Assembly (NCBI GenBank): GCA_021151625.1
Contig: JAGKWY010000002.1
Coordinates: 1-64,000, forward strand
DNA: 64,000 nt
Reading direction: 5' to 3'
Source: Gammaproteobacteria bacterium
GTDB lineage: Bacteria > Pseudomonadota > Gammaproteobacteria > Pseudomonadales > Cellvibrionaceae
The notes under the pieces are model-generated. The model was given only the letters and a program-made list of their open reading frames with translations. It did no database searches and was not told the origin of the DNA. Positions 36,707-46,654 of the stretch are shown piece after piece; position 1 is the stretch's first letter; each line of letters starts with the position of its first letter. Position numbers and translations under genes: made by a program.

Positions 36707-37063
36707 ATGTCAGAGCATGATGATCCCTTGGCGGACGCGGTCAATCAGGAACCCATCGTTTATTACGACTGCACGCAAACCGAATTGATGACATCAATTT
36801 TGGTTGGCGCTGTTGCTGGATTAATTATCGGCGTGATGATCGGTGTCGCTATCGGAATCATCATGTTCGGCATTGTGATTGGTTTGATTATCGGTCTTGG
36901 TATTACGTGGGGTTTGTTGGAATGGCTGAAGTACATTCGCCAGAAATATTACCTCACCTGGTTTAAAGAAAAGGTGCTGTTGATGAAGATAAATTTCGGT
37001 TTGGTAAACACCAAATACATCGGTGAATCCAGACGTTTTGGAAAAGGAGCGCGCCGTGGGTGA
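36707..37063 (+). CDS. ICE membrane protein, TIGR03750 (PFL_4702) family
   Basis: The product of about 118 residues is dominated by two tightly spaced Gly/Ile-rich helices (about residues 28-72), followed by a basic cytoplasmic tail. It resembles VirB3/TraL-like proteins. ATG 36707 with a GGAGG ribosome site is chosen over the in-frame start at 36668, which overlaps the previous gene. Confidence 0.75.
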   Translation: MSEHDDPLADAVNQEPIVYYDCTQTELMTSILVGAVAGLIIGVMIGVAIGIIMFGIVIGLIIGLGITWGLLEWLKYIRQKYYLTWFKEKVLLMKINFGLVNTKYIGESRRFGKGARRG

Positions 37064-37700
37064 TGCACGCAACGCGCTTCATTCGCGCGATTCTCACATT
37101 TGGACATTACGCATTGCTTTAGTTTTTGCATTCGGCCTGGCGTTTTTCCAGGCGTATGTAAATTACCAGCGGCAAAGTGAAATTACGGTACATGTACCGC
37201 CGGATTTATCCCGAGGTGCCACATTAAAACCAGGGATGCTTCAGAAGCCTAACACCTATTCATTTGCGCATTATGTATGGCGTGGGCTCAATGATTGGCC
37301 GGAGTCAGGAAAGGCGGATTACAAAAAAGCAATTGAAAAATACAAATGCTTGATCACGCCGGAGTTTGAGGCGTGGCTTAAGAAAAACATGGCTGAGAAA
37401 AGTCGGGCAGGTGAACTGGATCGAACCCGTGTGTTAACGGAAGAGCTTTTTTACCAAGAGGGTTTTGTCAGCGATGTGGGTGTAAATGTTTTTAGTGTGG
37501 CCATGGTCATGAAGCTCCAGGAGCGCGTAGGGGGAATGGTCATCAAAAATGTTGCTATGAATTATTCGCTCCGTGTTGTGCCTGATTTCCGCAACTGTAA
37601 CGAAATGGGTATGGCGGTGGACGGCTTCATGGTAGACCCGACTCGCGCGGAGAAAGAAGCCGAAGAAAAAAGCAAAAAAGAGAGGGCGAATAAGTCATGA
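37056..37700 (+). CDS. ICE protein, TIGR03746 (PFL_4703, TraE-like) family
   Basis: The product of about 214 residues has one N-terminal membrane helix (residues 18-38) and a periplasmic part with PNTYSFAHYVWRGLNDWPESG near 70. It resembles the TraE/VirB8-like subunits. A GTG start at 37056 with a GGAG site is preferred; it overlaps the previous stop by 8 bp. The tail is Lys/Glu-rich. Confidence 0.75.
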   Translation: MGDARNALHSRDSHIWTLRIALVFAFGLAFFQAYVNYQRQSEITVHVPPDLSRGATLKPGMLQKPNTYSFAHYVWRGLNDWPESGKADYKKAIEKYKCLITPEFEAWLKKNMAEKSRAGELDRTRVLTEELFYQEGFVSDVGVNVFSVAMVMKLQERVGGMVIKNVAMNYSLRVVPDFRNCNEMGMAVDGFMVDPTRAEKEAEEKSKKERANKS

Positions 37701-38503
37701 AGAAATCATTGTTGATAATCCTTCTGTGTAGTTTTCCATTGCTTGCTTATGCAGACCGTATGCTGGTGTGGGATAAGAATCCCATTACGATTATTTTGCC
37801 AGTTGGTGAAGAAGTACGCGTGACGTTTCCAACTGATGTCACGTTGCAGATACCCAAGTCATTGATTAGTTCGCTTGAGTCACTTGCACCCAATCAGCAA
37901 ATTGTTTATTGGAAAGCGACCCAGCCGTTCGATAAAGCGAGAGTCGTCGCCCCGAGCGCAGATAACCAAACAGTGTATTTAATTGACCTGGTTACGCAGG
38001 AAAATGCATTAGCGGAATCCCTTGTAATCGAAGATCCGGATCGTGTTATTGCACAACACAATGATGAACCGCCCAGGGATTTGTTGGAAGGTGTTCAGGA
38101 TCTATTAGATCCACCAGAAATTGTGCTCACACGTTTCGCCTCGCAGTCGCTGTATGCGCCGCGTCGATTGATGCCGGTTAATCCGGATATTGCGACTATG
38201 CCATTGGTTCAAATTCCTGCCAATTTTCCATTAATGCGTAGCCAGAAAGGTGAGCAATACCGTCTCAGTGTAGTGGGTGCCTGGTCAGGTTATGGTTTGC
38301 ATATCACCGCCGTATTGCTGATTAACCAAAGCGAATTGAATCTCGCGGTTAATCCAGGATTAGTACAGGGCAATTTTTCTCACATCACACCGCAACATCT
38401 CCAGTTAGGGCCTAAAGGCAGTCTTGAAGACCGGACAACGTTATATCTGATTTCTTCCGCTCCCTTCAATGCAGCAATCCAGGAGGACGGTTATGGCTAC
38501 TAG
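37697..38503 (+). CDS. ICE protein, TIGR03749 (PFL_4704, TraK-like) family
   Basis: The 268-residue protein has a signal peptide (to LAYAD) and beta-rich sequence. It resembles the TraK/VirB9-like secretin part of the F-type core complex in the periplasm. GLHITAVLLINQS near 198 is a likely strand pair. It overlaps the genes before and after it. Confidence 0.75.
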   Translation: MKKSLLIILLCSFPLLAYADRMLVWDKNPITIILPVGEEVRVTFPTDVTLQIPKSLISSLESLAPNQQIVYWKATQPFDKARVVAPSADNQTVYLIDLVTQENALAESLVIEDPDRVIAQHNDEPPRDLLEGVQDLLDPPEIVLTRFASQSLYAPRRLMPVNPDIATMPLVQIPANFPLMRSQKGEQYRLSVVGAWSGYGLHITAVLLINQSELNLAVNPGLVQGNFSHITPQHLQLGPKGSLEDRTTLYLISSAPFNAAIQEDGYGY

Positions 38504-40007
38504 TATGAGCAGCAATAAGTTGGTGTGGGTATGCGTCGCTGCATTGGCGGCCATTGTGATTGTCGCCTACGTGAATTCTGACAGTGAGGAACCGGGGAAG
38601 AAAACCGAAACTGTTCAATCTGAAAAGGATACAGGGAAAAAGAAAGGGAATGCTCCCAAAACTGAAGATGGCGATACGGTTGCCGAGACTATTCGTGAAG
38701 TTCAGGCTCGCTTTGTCGAATCCGAAGCAAAAAATGAAAAATTGAATAAAGACATGGATGAAATGAGACGTCAATTGAATGCGCTGCAGAATAAGGGAAA
38801 CAGTGGGGGATCTACCAGCGTAACAGACCCACGGGTAAGTCAAGTTCTTGAACAATTTTCGTCAATGCAAACTGCTGTTGATACGCTTACTAAAAATGTG
38901 GTGAAACAGAATGACGACTCTACGGCTGAAAATAATGGGTATGAAGTCACTACGACCGATTTAGGTTATTCGGATGGCTCAGGTGGAAGTAGTAAAAATA
39001 AAAAAGGGTATTCATTGGAGCCGCAAGCGTTACCAGGATATGTCGTTGTTCGTCCGATGACGCGCACCCAGTTGCTTACCACTGATCCAAAATTAGCGGA
39101 AAAAATGTTGCGTGAAAAATTGGGTAACGGTTTGGGTGATGTGAAATCTGCTGCAGGTGCGATAACACAACAAGCGGAAAAAACTGAATTAACCAATACG
39201 TTAAAAAAATCCGGCGGCAAAGTACTGGCAGACGTTAAACCGTATTACACGATCCCCGCTCGTGGCACTATTTTCGAAGCGGTGGCAATGACCGCATTAA
39301 TCGGTACTGTACCGCTGGGTGGAAAGGTCAATGATCCATTTCCCGCAAAATTCATTGTCGGTGACGAAAACCTGGCGACCAACGGTTTGCGCATTCCAGG
39401 TTTAAAAGGAATTATTTTTGAAGGCATTGTACGTGGTAACTGGAACTTGTCGTGCGCGGCGGTGAGCTTAACCAAGGCCACCTACACATTTACCGATGGC
39501 CGTGTTCACCATATGGGTTATGAACAAGAGCAAGGTGGTTCAGGATCCAAAGCGGGTAAATCCCAATCTCCTTTTGCCGAAGGTGAGGCGTCGGCAAGTA
39601 TTGGTTATGTGACCAATCCGCAGGGTATTCCCTGCATCCCTGGGAAGCGGGTTACCGATGCGCACAAGCAAATGTTCACTATGGGGCTGCTCGGTGCAGC
39701 TGCCAGTCATTTTGAAGCTAAAGCTGCTGCAGAGACTACGACCACTGACAATCCGTTAGGTGGTGGCTCGACCTCAGTTACAGGCAATAAATCAGCCTTT
39801 ATCAATAACCAAACCTATTCCGACACCATCGCGGCAGCAACTGACTTTTACAGCAAACGGATGCGTGACTCTTTCGATGCAATCTACGTCGACCCATCGG
39901 CCAAAGTGTCTCTCAACATTACCCAGGATTTGTACATCGACTATCACAGCGATGCGCGCAAGCTCGCTTATTCCACAGGAGGCAATCATGTTAATCGCAT
40001 GGATTAA
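38493..40007 (+). CDS. traB: TraB-like ICE protein, TIGR03752 (PFL_4705) family
   Basis: The product of about 504 residues has one membrane helix (residues 9-25), a charged coiled-coil (about 60-135) and a C-terminal VirB10/TraB-like domain: IPARGTIFEAVAMTALIGTVP near 255 and RVHHMGYE near 340. It would span the periplasm and join inner and outer membrane parts of the channel. ATG 38493 is preceded by AGGAGG. Confidence 0.85.
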   Translation: MATSMSSNKLVWVCVAALAAIVIVAYVNSDSEEPGKKTETVQSEKDTGKKKGNAPKTEDGDTVAETIREVQARFVESEAKNEKLNKDMDEMRRQLNALQNKGNSGGSTSVTDPRVSQVLEQFSSMQTAVDTLTKNVVKQNDDSTAENNGYEVTTTDLGYSDGSGGSSKNKKGYSLEPQALPGYVVVRPMTRTQLLTTDPKLAEKMLREKLGNGLGDVKSAAGAITQQAEKTELTNTLKKSGGKVLADVKPYYTIPARGTIFEAVAMTALIGTVPLGGKVNDPFPAKFIVGDENLATNGLRIPGLKGIIFEGIVRGNWNLSCAAVSLTKATYTFTDGRVHHMGYEQEQGGSGSKAGKSQSPFAEGEASASIGYVTNPQGIPCIPGKRVTDAHKQMFTMGLLGAAASHFEAKAAAETTTTDNPLGGGSTSVTGNKSAFINNQTYSDTIAAATDFYSKRMRDSFDAIYVDPSAKVSLNITQDLYIDYHSDARKLAYSTGGNHVNRMD

Positions 40008-40488
40008 TCGCGTTATCGCAAGTTTTATTATCGTGCTTTGCACCGGGTGCGCGTCGTCCTTGGAAGGCGTAACAAATCCTGATGCACCGAATATGAAACA
40101 GGTTTATGAGGATTACACCGGTACCAACACCGAGCAGCTCGATAAACGTCAGGCTGAATTACTCCAGCGTCCTGCATTGCATGATGACGATTTGCAATTG
40201 GAATTGCCGCCATATCCTGCGCGTCTGGATCATTTGTATCCACGGTTACCCAATCCGGATTTGTTTATGTACGTGCGTCCGCATGCCGTAGGGTTAACCG
40301 GTGCACCCATTCCGGCGTACATCACACGCTTTTCCATGTACGAACGCCAGCCCTATGCATTGCCGGGTGAAACCTTGGATGCGGCAAAAATTGTGACTGA
40401 TCACCGTGTAAAAAAAATAAAAGAGCGTGAAGACGCACAGAAAAAAGAAGCCAATAAATCACAACCACGGGAGTTATTTCACGAATGA
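39988..40488 (+). CDS. ICE lipoprotein, TIGR03751 family (TraV-like)
   Basis: The product of about 166 residues has a lipoprotein signal peptide with a LCTGC lipobox, so the mature part starts at Cys near residue 22. It resembles the short lipoproteins next to TraB that sit in the outer-membrane ring. AGGAGG precedes ATG 39988. It overlaps the TraB end by 20 bp. Confidence 0.78.
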   Translation: MLIAWINRVIASFIIVLCTGCASSLEGVTNPDAPNMKQVYEDYTGTNTEQLDKRQAELLQRPALHDDDLQLELPPYPARLDHLYPRLPNPDLFMYVRPHAVGLTGAPIPAYITRFSMYERQPYALPGETLDAAKIVTDHRVKKIKEREDAQKKEANKSQPRELFHE

Positions 40489-43316
40489 CGTCAGATCCAT
40501 TTATGAAAGTATCTGAAGGCATCCGCGATTTTCTGTTACGTGGATCGCCTTTAAATGGCAAACCGGTTACCGCAACGGATGTCAAACGCGCTTACACCTA
40601 TCGATCACCCATTGCGGGCTATTTGCCGTGGCTGGATATTATTGATGACGATAAGTTGCTATTGGAGGATGGACGCAGTGTTGCGGCTGTTTTTGAATTG
40701 CAACCAGTACCCACCGAGGCACGTTCAAAAGAGTTTCTATTACAGCAACGCAATCAGATTCGCGATTTTATTACGGGGGCTTTTGAAGAGCACACGGTAT
40801 GTCCCTGGGTTGTATCAACCTACTCCTGGTTGGATGCGGCCGCATTTACGTCACTTGCTGATGCGGTAAAAGCGCATGCGATTAATGTGCATGCACAACG
40901 CGATACCGTAGTTGATAAATACACCGATCACTTCATCGAAAATATTTTACGACCCCATGTTGCTGATATGTCACGCAAAGGTGGATTGTTTACAGATCCA
41001 TTGGCAAATGACCGTCCATGGGGTGGTTCAAAACGAAAATCCTATGTGGTGTTTTATCGTCGACACACCGGCGCCAGTACCCGACGTAAAGGCATGACCC
41101 CAGAAAAAGAATTGGATACGCAGTGCGAGCGTGTTCATCAAATGCTGCGCGCAGCGGGATTAAATGGGCGGCGTTTAAAGGGCAAAGCCATTCGTGACTG
41201 GTTGTTTCGATGGTTCAATCCAAATCCAAAACAAACGAAAGGCGATGTTGAAGCTTGGTTGAAAATGAATCCGTACGCGCATACGGAGGATGAGAAAACC
41301 GCTGAATACGATTTGTCCAACGATATTATGACTCGCGATGTACGCTCTGATAAATCTACCAACTGTTGGTATTTTGATGGCATGCCGCACACGGTATTGT
41401 CTGTTGAGCAAATGAGTCAGGTTCCCAAAATTGGACAGCTATCAGCGGAGCGTTATATCAGTGAGGAAGAGGTGAGCGGTGCAAATGCACGCATCACATG
41501 TTTGATTGATGAGCTTCCAGAAGGCTCCATGGTTATCACTAATTTTGTCGTGAAGCCGCAAAGCGCTGTGCGCAAACATTTGGAAAAACTCGCGAAAAAT
41601 TCAAAGGGCGATACGCCGGAAGCCCAGGCAACACGAGACGATGTTGCACATGCTCGGGCGCAAATTGCCCGAGGCAATAAACTTTATCCTTACAGCATCG
41701 GAATTGCTGTGCGTGCGGTAGATGATGATGAAATGGATAACATCATTATGCAGGTCGATACCAAGCTCAGTGCAAATGGGTTACAGCTGATTGATCCTGA
41801 ATACGACGAAGTACGATTGGATCGCTACATTCGATTTATTCCCGGTGCTTATGATCCTGCACTAGCACAAGTCGAGATTCGCCAGCGCCTTGTTTACGCA
41901 CACCACCTGGCAAATTTATTACCGGTATACGGTCGCAGTGTGGGTACTGGAAATCCAGGCATTCTTGGTTTTAATCGGGGTGGTGAGGCATTTACGTGCG
42001 ATCCATTATTCCAGGGTGATCGTACGAAGAACGGACATCTATTTTTATTTGGGCCTACTGGTGCGGGTAAGTCCGCCACGTTGGTGTGGCTGCAAATGTT
42101 AATCACCGCCGTACACAATCCTCGATGGGTGGTGATTGAAGCAGGTAACAGTTTTAACCTCCTCTCCGAGTTTTTCAAACTGTGGGGCAAGAGCGTTGTT
42201 GATATTGTTCTTCGACCTGGACAAGCTCCGTCCATCCCTCCGTTTAAACCTGCACTTGATCTCTTTGATGACGATGGAAATTTAAAACAGAGTCATTCTG
42301 TCATTGAAGAGGTAATGGATGGTTCTGCAGAGCTCCAGTCTGCTGCAAAAGAGACTGATGAGTTAGACAATTCGCAACGCGATATCCTGGGTGAAATGCT
42401 TATTATCGGTCGCTTAATGGTAACTGGTGGTGAGGTCATGGAAGAAGCGCGAATGAGTCGCTCGGATGTGGGATTGATTAAGACCGCCATTTTAAATTCG
42501 GCGAGAGCAGCAAAACTTGCCAGGAAAAAAGATTTGCTCACAGAGGATGTGATTAATGCGCTCGCGGATTTGAAAACAAATAAACCTGAACGTGCTGGAC
42601 GTATCGATGAGATGGTTGAGGCGATGGGTTTATTTATTGATGGTTTTGCTGGCGAATTATTCAATCGTCCCGGCGATGAATTACCCGATGCTGATTACAT
42701 CCGGATTGAGATGGGTGCGCTGGCATCGGGTGGATCCAATAAAGACAAGCTATCCGTTGCTTATATCTCCATAGTGAATCAAGTCGTTGCACGAGCGCAA
42801 CGCACGCAGCGCGATGGACGGCCGACCATCAATCTCACCGACGAAGCTCACGTTATTACCACCGATAAATTACTTGCTGCATATCTGGTAGTGCTTTCCA
42901 AATTGCTTGGCCGACGTATGGGGTTGTGGCTCTGGCAAGCCACGCAAAATATGAAAGATTATCCCGACGATGCAGAAAAAATGCTCGCCATGTTCGAGTG
43001 GTGGATGTGTTTGTTTGTCGATCAAGGTGAGCTCGCCAATATCGAACGTTTCAAGGCACTTACTCCTGACCAAAGAACCATGTTGCTTTCCACAACCAAA
43101 GCGCCTCGCAAATACACCGAGGGCGTAATCATGAGCGATACCGTTCAAGGTCTATTCCGGATTGTTCCTCCTGGTTTATGCCTGGCATTGGGACAATCGG
43201 AGAAAGAGGAAAAAACGGCGCGAGCGAAATTGATGGATCAACACAATATCACAGAGCTTGAGGCTGCAACGATGATTGGGGAAATGATCGCTAGCGGACG
43301 ACGTAAAGCGGCGTAA
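40485..43316 (+). CDS. traC: Type IV secretion ATPase TraC, TIGR03744 (PFL_4706) family
   Basis: The 943-residue VirB4-class ATPase drives pilus assembly and channel function at the inner membrane. Walker A LFLFGPTGAGKSATLVWLQ is near residue 520 and a Walker B-like INLTDEAHVI near 785. The N-terminal half (1-450) is the VirB4 N-domain. It starts 4 bp inside the preceding gene and ends 15 bp before the next. Confidence 0.92.
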   Translation: MTSDPFMKVSEGIRDFLLRGSPLNGKPVTATDVKRAYTYRSPIAGYLPWLDIIDDDKLLLEDGRSVAAVFELQPVPTEARSKEFLLQQRNQIRDFITGAFEEHTVCPWVVSTYSWLDAAAFTSLADAVKAHAINVHAQRDTVVDKYTDHFIENILRPHVADMSRKGGLFTDPLANDRPWGGSKRKSYVVFYRRHTGASTRRKGMTPEKELDTQCERVHQMLRAAGLNGRRLKGKAIRDWLFRWFNPNPKQTKGDVEAWLKMNPYAHTEDEKTAEYDLSNDIMTRDVRSDKSTNCWYFDGMPHTVLSVEQMSQVPKIGQLSAERYISEEEVSGANARITCLIDELPEGSMVITNFVVKPQSAVRKHLEKLAKNSKGDTPEAQATRDDVAHARAQIARGNKLYPYSIGIAVRAVDDDEMDNIIMQVDTKLSANGLQLIDPEYDEVRLDRYIRFIPGAYDPALAQVEIRQRLVYAHHLANLLPVYGRSVGTGNPGILGFNRGGEAFTCDPLFQGDRTKNGHLFLFGPTGAGKSATLVWLQMLITAVHNPRWVVIEAGNSFNLLSEFFKLWGKSVVDIVLRPGQAPSIPPFKPALDLFDDDGNLKQSHSVIEEVMDGSAELQSAAKETDELDNSQRDILGEMLIIGRLMVTGGEVMEEARMSRSDVGLIKTAILNSARAAKLARKKDLLTEDVINALADLKTNKPERAGRIDEMVEAMGLFIDGFAGELFNRPGDELPDADYIRIEMGALASGGSNKDKLSVAYISIVNQVVARAQRTQRDGRPTINLTDEAHVITTDKLLAAYLVVLSKLLGRRMGLWLWQATQNMKDYPDDAEKMLAMFEWWMCLFVDQGELANIERFKALTPDQRTMLLSTTKAPRKYTEGVIMSDTVQGLFRIVPPGLCLALGQSEKEEKTARAKLMDQHNITELEAATMIGEMIASGRRKAA

Positions 43317-43331
43317 GTCGAGGAAATAGAT

Positions 43332-43535
43332 ATGAGTGAGCCTATAAGTTACGCATTAAAAATTGCGGGTGATGAAGAAATTCCGTGTCATCTGAGTGAG
43401 TTGAAAAGAGATGATCTTTTTTATCTGGTGCAGGCCAGCAAAAAAAGTGAATTGCTTATCGCAACGGATGATGCGTTTCAATCGGATGTTAATGGTCAAA
43501 TAATATGGAGTGTGCCTCATGAAATTCACGCGTAA
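43332..43535 (+). CDS. Small ICE protein of unknown function (67 aa)
   Basis: The 67-residue acidic protein has no membrane segment. It is preceded by an AGGAAATAG ribosome site and lies between traC and the TIGR03757 gene, which starts inside it. No family is recognised, but its position in the tightly packed operon supports it. Confidence 0.5.
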   Translation: MSEPISYALKIAGDEEIPCHLSELKRDDLFYLVQASKKSELLIATDDAFQSDVNGQIIWSVPHEIHA

Positions 43536-43959
43536 TGCACTTTTCCAATTCACGGTGCTGCTGCTTTTCAGTATTTCAAACATTGGCCACGCGCAAACAC
43601 AAATCGAAGTGTTTACCGATACTCCGACGGCATTGGGCAATGTACCTGGTATTCAAGTGATTCACTATGATCTGAGCGTTCCAGAAAGGGTAAAAGAGAA
43701 ATATTTACCGGCGCTTCCAGGCGATATTGATCGAGCCAAACAAATCATGAAGAACTATTTAGCCTCTGCGCAAGGAATGGAATTTCAGAAGGCGATACGT
43801 GAAGCCTACCGTGGTCATGAAAAAATGGTGCAGTACCAATTAGAGAAGATTCCAGCGGTAGTTTTTAACCAGGGTCAATACGTGGTGTATGGCATCACTG
43901 ATATTCAAAGAGCGCTCGCGCTGTATAAATCACATCGCAACCTGGAGGAAGCGCCATGA
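43519..43959 (+). CDS. ICE protein, TIGR03757 (PFL_4709) family
   Basis: The product of about 146 residues has a signal peptide (to GHAQT), then QIEVFTDTP and IPAVVFNQGQYVVYGITDIQRAL, which match the TIGR03757 family of thioredoxin-like/TrbC-type periplasmic proteins. The active Cys pair of true thioredoxins is absent. ATG 43519 begins the signal peptide. Confidence 0.78.
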   Translation: MKFTRNALFQFTVLLLFSISNIGHAQTQIEVFTDTPTALGNVPGIQVIHYDLSVPERVKEKYLPALPGDIDRAKQIMKNYLASAQGMEFQKAIREAYRGHEKMVQYQLEKIPAVVFNQGQYVVYGITDIQRALALYKSHRNLEEAP

Positions 43960-44924
43960 AACGATGGATAGCATCAATGGTGATTGCTGTATTGTCATTA
44001 TCGGCTGCTGCTCAAACTGTGAAGACAGGGAAAAAGAACGGGAAGTTTGGGACGATGGATATTTTGGAATCAGCTGTTGAGTGTACCGACTGTTTTGATT
44101 GGGAACTAATAGGGATGTGCTTCTGGTTGAAGTGCAAATTATTTTCGTGCAGCGTCGAAACGTCGATGCGTGTTCGGCATTACATTCCTGACCTGGTTGT
44201 GTCCAGCTACACCTACCAATCTGAGTGGGAGGACACCAAAGATTGGAACCACAATCCGAGTGGTGCAATCGGCCAAAGCGAGAGTATTCAGGATCAAGCA
44301 ACTGCATTGGATTTTAAAAGTGTCGATGTGATTTCCCACCCGGCGCTACCCATTTATAACAGCTTGGGTGGTGAGGAATATTTCTGCGAATCAATGCTTG
44401 ATATTCCGATGATGCCGTATTTTCTTAGCAGTCATGATCCCTCATGGAATGAACCTGGCATCGAGCAACTTTACCCACAGTCAATTTTAGGTTTGCCGCG
44501 CTTCAAGACAGGCACCGGTTCCTGGCTCTCCGGATTATTGGAAGGCTCATGGGCACCGTTGTATCCACGTTGCGGATGGGGCGCACATCCATACGATCCT
44601 ATCAATGCTGCCGTAGCGGCGCACCGTGCGACAGAAATTGTTACGCGTAATGCACAGCCACATATTTATTTGCCTCTTACTGGTGACTGCGATAACCGCT
44701 GTTGGAAACCGGGGCCAGTCAATGTCAATGAAGGCGGTGACAATCGCTTTCAAATGCTGGTGCCTTGGGTTGAAGACTCCACGCGCATTTTAAATGGCCC
44801 GGCTACCTGGGCAAATGGAAAAAACATCACGCGTGAAAGTTACATGTGGACGTTGTGGCGGCGCTATTCCTGCTGTGAAAAAAAGGGGCAAGCATTCCTC
44901 TTCAAAATTGATTTCAAGAGTTAA
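43956..44924 (+). CDS. traU: TraU-like ICE protein, TIGR03756 (PFL_4710) family
   Basis: The 322-residue protein has a signal peptide (to SAAAQ) and many Cys residues (CTDCFDWELIGMCFWLKC near residue 28, CDNRCW near 248, CC near 310), typical of periplasmic TraU-type proteins stabilised by disulfides. TraU helps stabilise mating pairs and channel assembly. It starts in the preceding gene (ATGA). Confidence 0.82.
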   Translation: MKRWIASMVIAVLSLSAAAQTVKTGKKNGKFGTMDILESAVECTDCFDWELIGMCFWLKCKLFSCSVETSMRVRHYIPDLVVSSYTYQSEWEDTKDWNHNPSGAIGQSESIQDQATALDFKSVDVISHPALPIYNSLGGEEYFCESMLDIPMMPYFLSSHDPSWNEPGIEQLYPQSILGLPRFKTGTGSWLSGLLEGSWAPLYPRCGWGAHPYDPINAAVAAHRATEIVTRNAQPHIYLPLTGDCDNRCWKPGPVNVNEGGDNRFQMLVPWVEDSTRILNGPATWANGKNITRESYMWTLWRRYSCCEKKGQAFLFKIDFKS

Positions 44925-44928
44925 TCCT

Positions 44929-46302
44929 ATGAGTACATTCACATTATCAATTGCAAAAAAAATCATGCTGGTTTTTTTAGTTGTCATCACTCATTCGACG
45001 ATGGCTGGTGACATTGTTCGACCCACTGGTGATGGTTCCTGGTATTACGCTATCGGTGGAGGTGATCCCATGATGTATTACCACCAATCCAATAAAACCA
45101 CGCTCAACCTTTCTGCCAGTGCGGAATGGAATATGTTTCGTGGATGCAGTTTTGATCCGAGTTTCGGGATTGCCGAAACATTCTCCGATATGAAACACAA
45201 TGTTTATGGCTTGTCGGACGATGTTCTGGGCGCGGCTACTGCAGTGTTTAGTGCATGGGGCTTATCAAAGATCCAGGAGAACTGGCCGGGGTTGTATGAC
45301 ACGTTGACGAAAGGACTGAAAGACGCCAAGGAAACTTACACGCTGTCTTTAAAAACCTGTCGTGATGCAAAGGCTGATCTACGTGCGGGTAGGGATCCCG
45401 TTGAGGGGTGGATTGCGGTTACCCGCAAAAGCTCCTGGGACAAAGCATCGAAGGCTGGAGAGAATCCGGTTACTGCAGAAGAAAACATTGAAGCTACAGC
45501 AGGGAACAGCGGTGTTACGTTTGCTGGTGGTATTAAGAAAGGGGGCCTTGGGCAACCACCTATCAGGATTGTTGAAGACACCATCGGCGCGGGTTACGAA
45601 CACCAGGTAGGTTCTCTTGCACCCGAGGATCCGGATGATGTTACGGGTGATAGCAATATTGCACGCGTCTTTCCAACGGCAACCAGTGCTACATCCTGGG
45701 CAACTGCAGTAGTGGGTGAACGTGAAGTAAGGACTTGCGCAAGTTGTGACAAATTAAAAACAAAAATGGGTCAAGGTTTGCGTTTCCAATATCGCAAAGA
45801 GCGTGAGGTTGTGAGCGCTGATTTAAAAACGTTAATGAGTAAACCGCTGAACTACAAAATGTCGGCCGCTGAATTGGATAAATTATCTGTTCCAGGAATG
45901 GGCCTGGTTATTAATGATTTGACAATTCAGGATTTGAAACGTGCGCCGTTAGATGAGCAGGCCATTCTCGCTAACAAACTTACTGGAGAAATTGCGCTGG
46001 CTCGCGCAATGGAAAAAGCACTCATTGTTCGAGATTTATTAAATGCCGGTGCGCAAGAGCCAAACATTGCATCAGTAGGTGATGCGGCGTCGACAGAAAT
46101 TGATTATTCACGTCAACGCTTACAGGCTGAAATTGACAATATTTTATTTGAAACAGAAGTTCGCCAAAAAGTAATTACTAATGCGGCCGGTACTATTGCG
46201 CAACGGGGCACAAAACGAAATAGAGATGCCGGTGCTACAGATTACATGCGCACCAAAACTAAAGAGCCACGCATGATTGATGGAGCAATCAGTGATGAAT
46301 AA
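44929..46302 (+). CDS. TraH-like ICE protein, TIGR03755 (PFL_4711) family
   Basis: The product of about 457 residues has a signal peptide (to STMAG) and matches the layout of the TIGR03755 family: a first part with FRGCSFDPSFGIAETF near 65, a Cys pair CASCDKL near 266 and a long helical C-terminal half with coiled-coil heptads (about 330-450). ATG 44929 is chosen because it begins the signal peptide; the open frame upstream lies inside traU. Confidence 0.8.
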   Translation: MSTFTLSIAKKIMLVFLVVITHSTMAGDIVRPTGDGSWYYAIGGGDPMMYYHQSNKTTLNLSASAEWNMFRGCSFDPSFGIAETFSDMKHNVYGLSDDVLGAATAVFSAWGLSKIQENWPGLYDTLTKGLKDAKETYTLSLKTCRDAKADLRAGRDPVEGWIAVTRKSSWDKASKAGENPVTAEENIEATAGNSGVTFAGGIKKGGLGQPPIRIVEDTIGAGYEHQVGSLAPEDPDDVTGDSNIARVFPTATSATSWATAVVGEREVRTCASCDKLKTKMGQGLRFQYRKEREVVSADLKTLMSKPLNYKMSAAELDKLSVPGMGLVINDLTIQDLKRAPLDEQAILANKLTGEIALARAMEKALIVRDLLNAGAQEPNIASVGDAASTEIDYSRQRLQAEIDNILFETEVRQKVITNAAGTIAQRGTKRNRDAGATDYMRTKTKEPRMIDGAISDE

Positions 46303-46645
46303 ATCTTCATTGGCCAAGCGTGGCTTCAAACATGTGATGTGGCTTTTTTTAAGCTTCGTTCTGTTAATCATTATGGTGAAAATTGGATTGGGGCTCATTG
46401 GTACTGAAGCAGAACAAATTGAAATGCTTAATCGCTGGAAAGATTCAGGATGGCTCATCTGGATACGGTATGCGATATACGCAATCCTTTGGTTTGGATG
46501 GGGGCCACTATTGCGGCAATTTAACAAAGAATTGTCCGATGCAATGATCAAAGCGAGCCGTCGACCATTGATTGCGCTCATTGTGCTGTATGAAATTTTT
46601 ATCGCGAGAGATTTACCGCGGTTAATTTCAAGTTGGATATCGTAG
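46295..46645 (+). CDS. Small ICE membrane protein
   Basis: The product of about 116 residues has three hydrophobic segments (about 10-32, 46-66, 85-105). It overlaps the previous gene by 8 bp and lies 9 bp before traG. A protein of this size is usual at this position in PFGI-1-type ICEs, but its role is unknown. Confidence 0.65.
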   Translation: MNKSSLAKRGFKHVMWLFLSFVLLIIMVKIGLGLIGTEAEQIEMLNRWKDSGWLIWIRYAIYAILWFGWGPLLRQFNKELSDAMIKASRRPLIALIVLYEIFIARDLPRLISSWIS

Positions 46646-46654
46646 GGAGGACGT

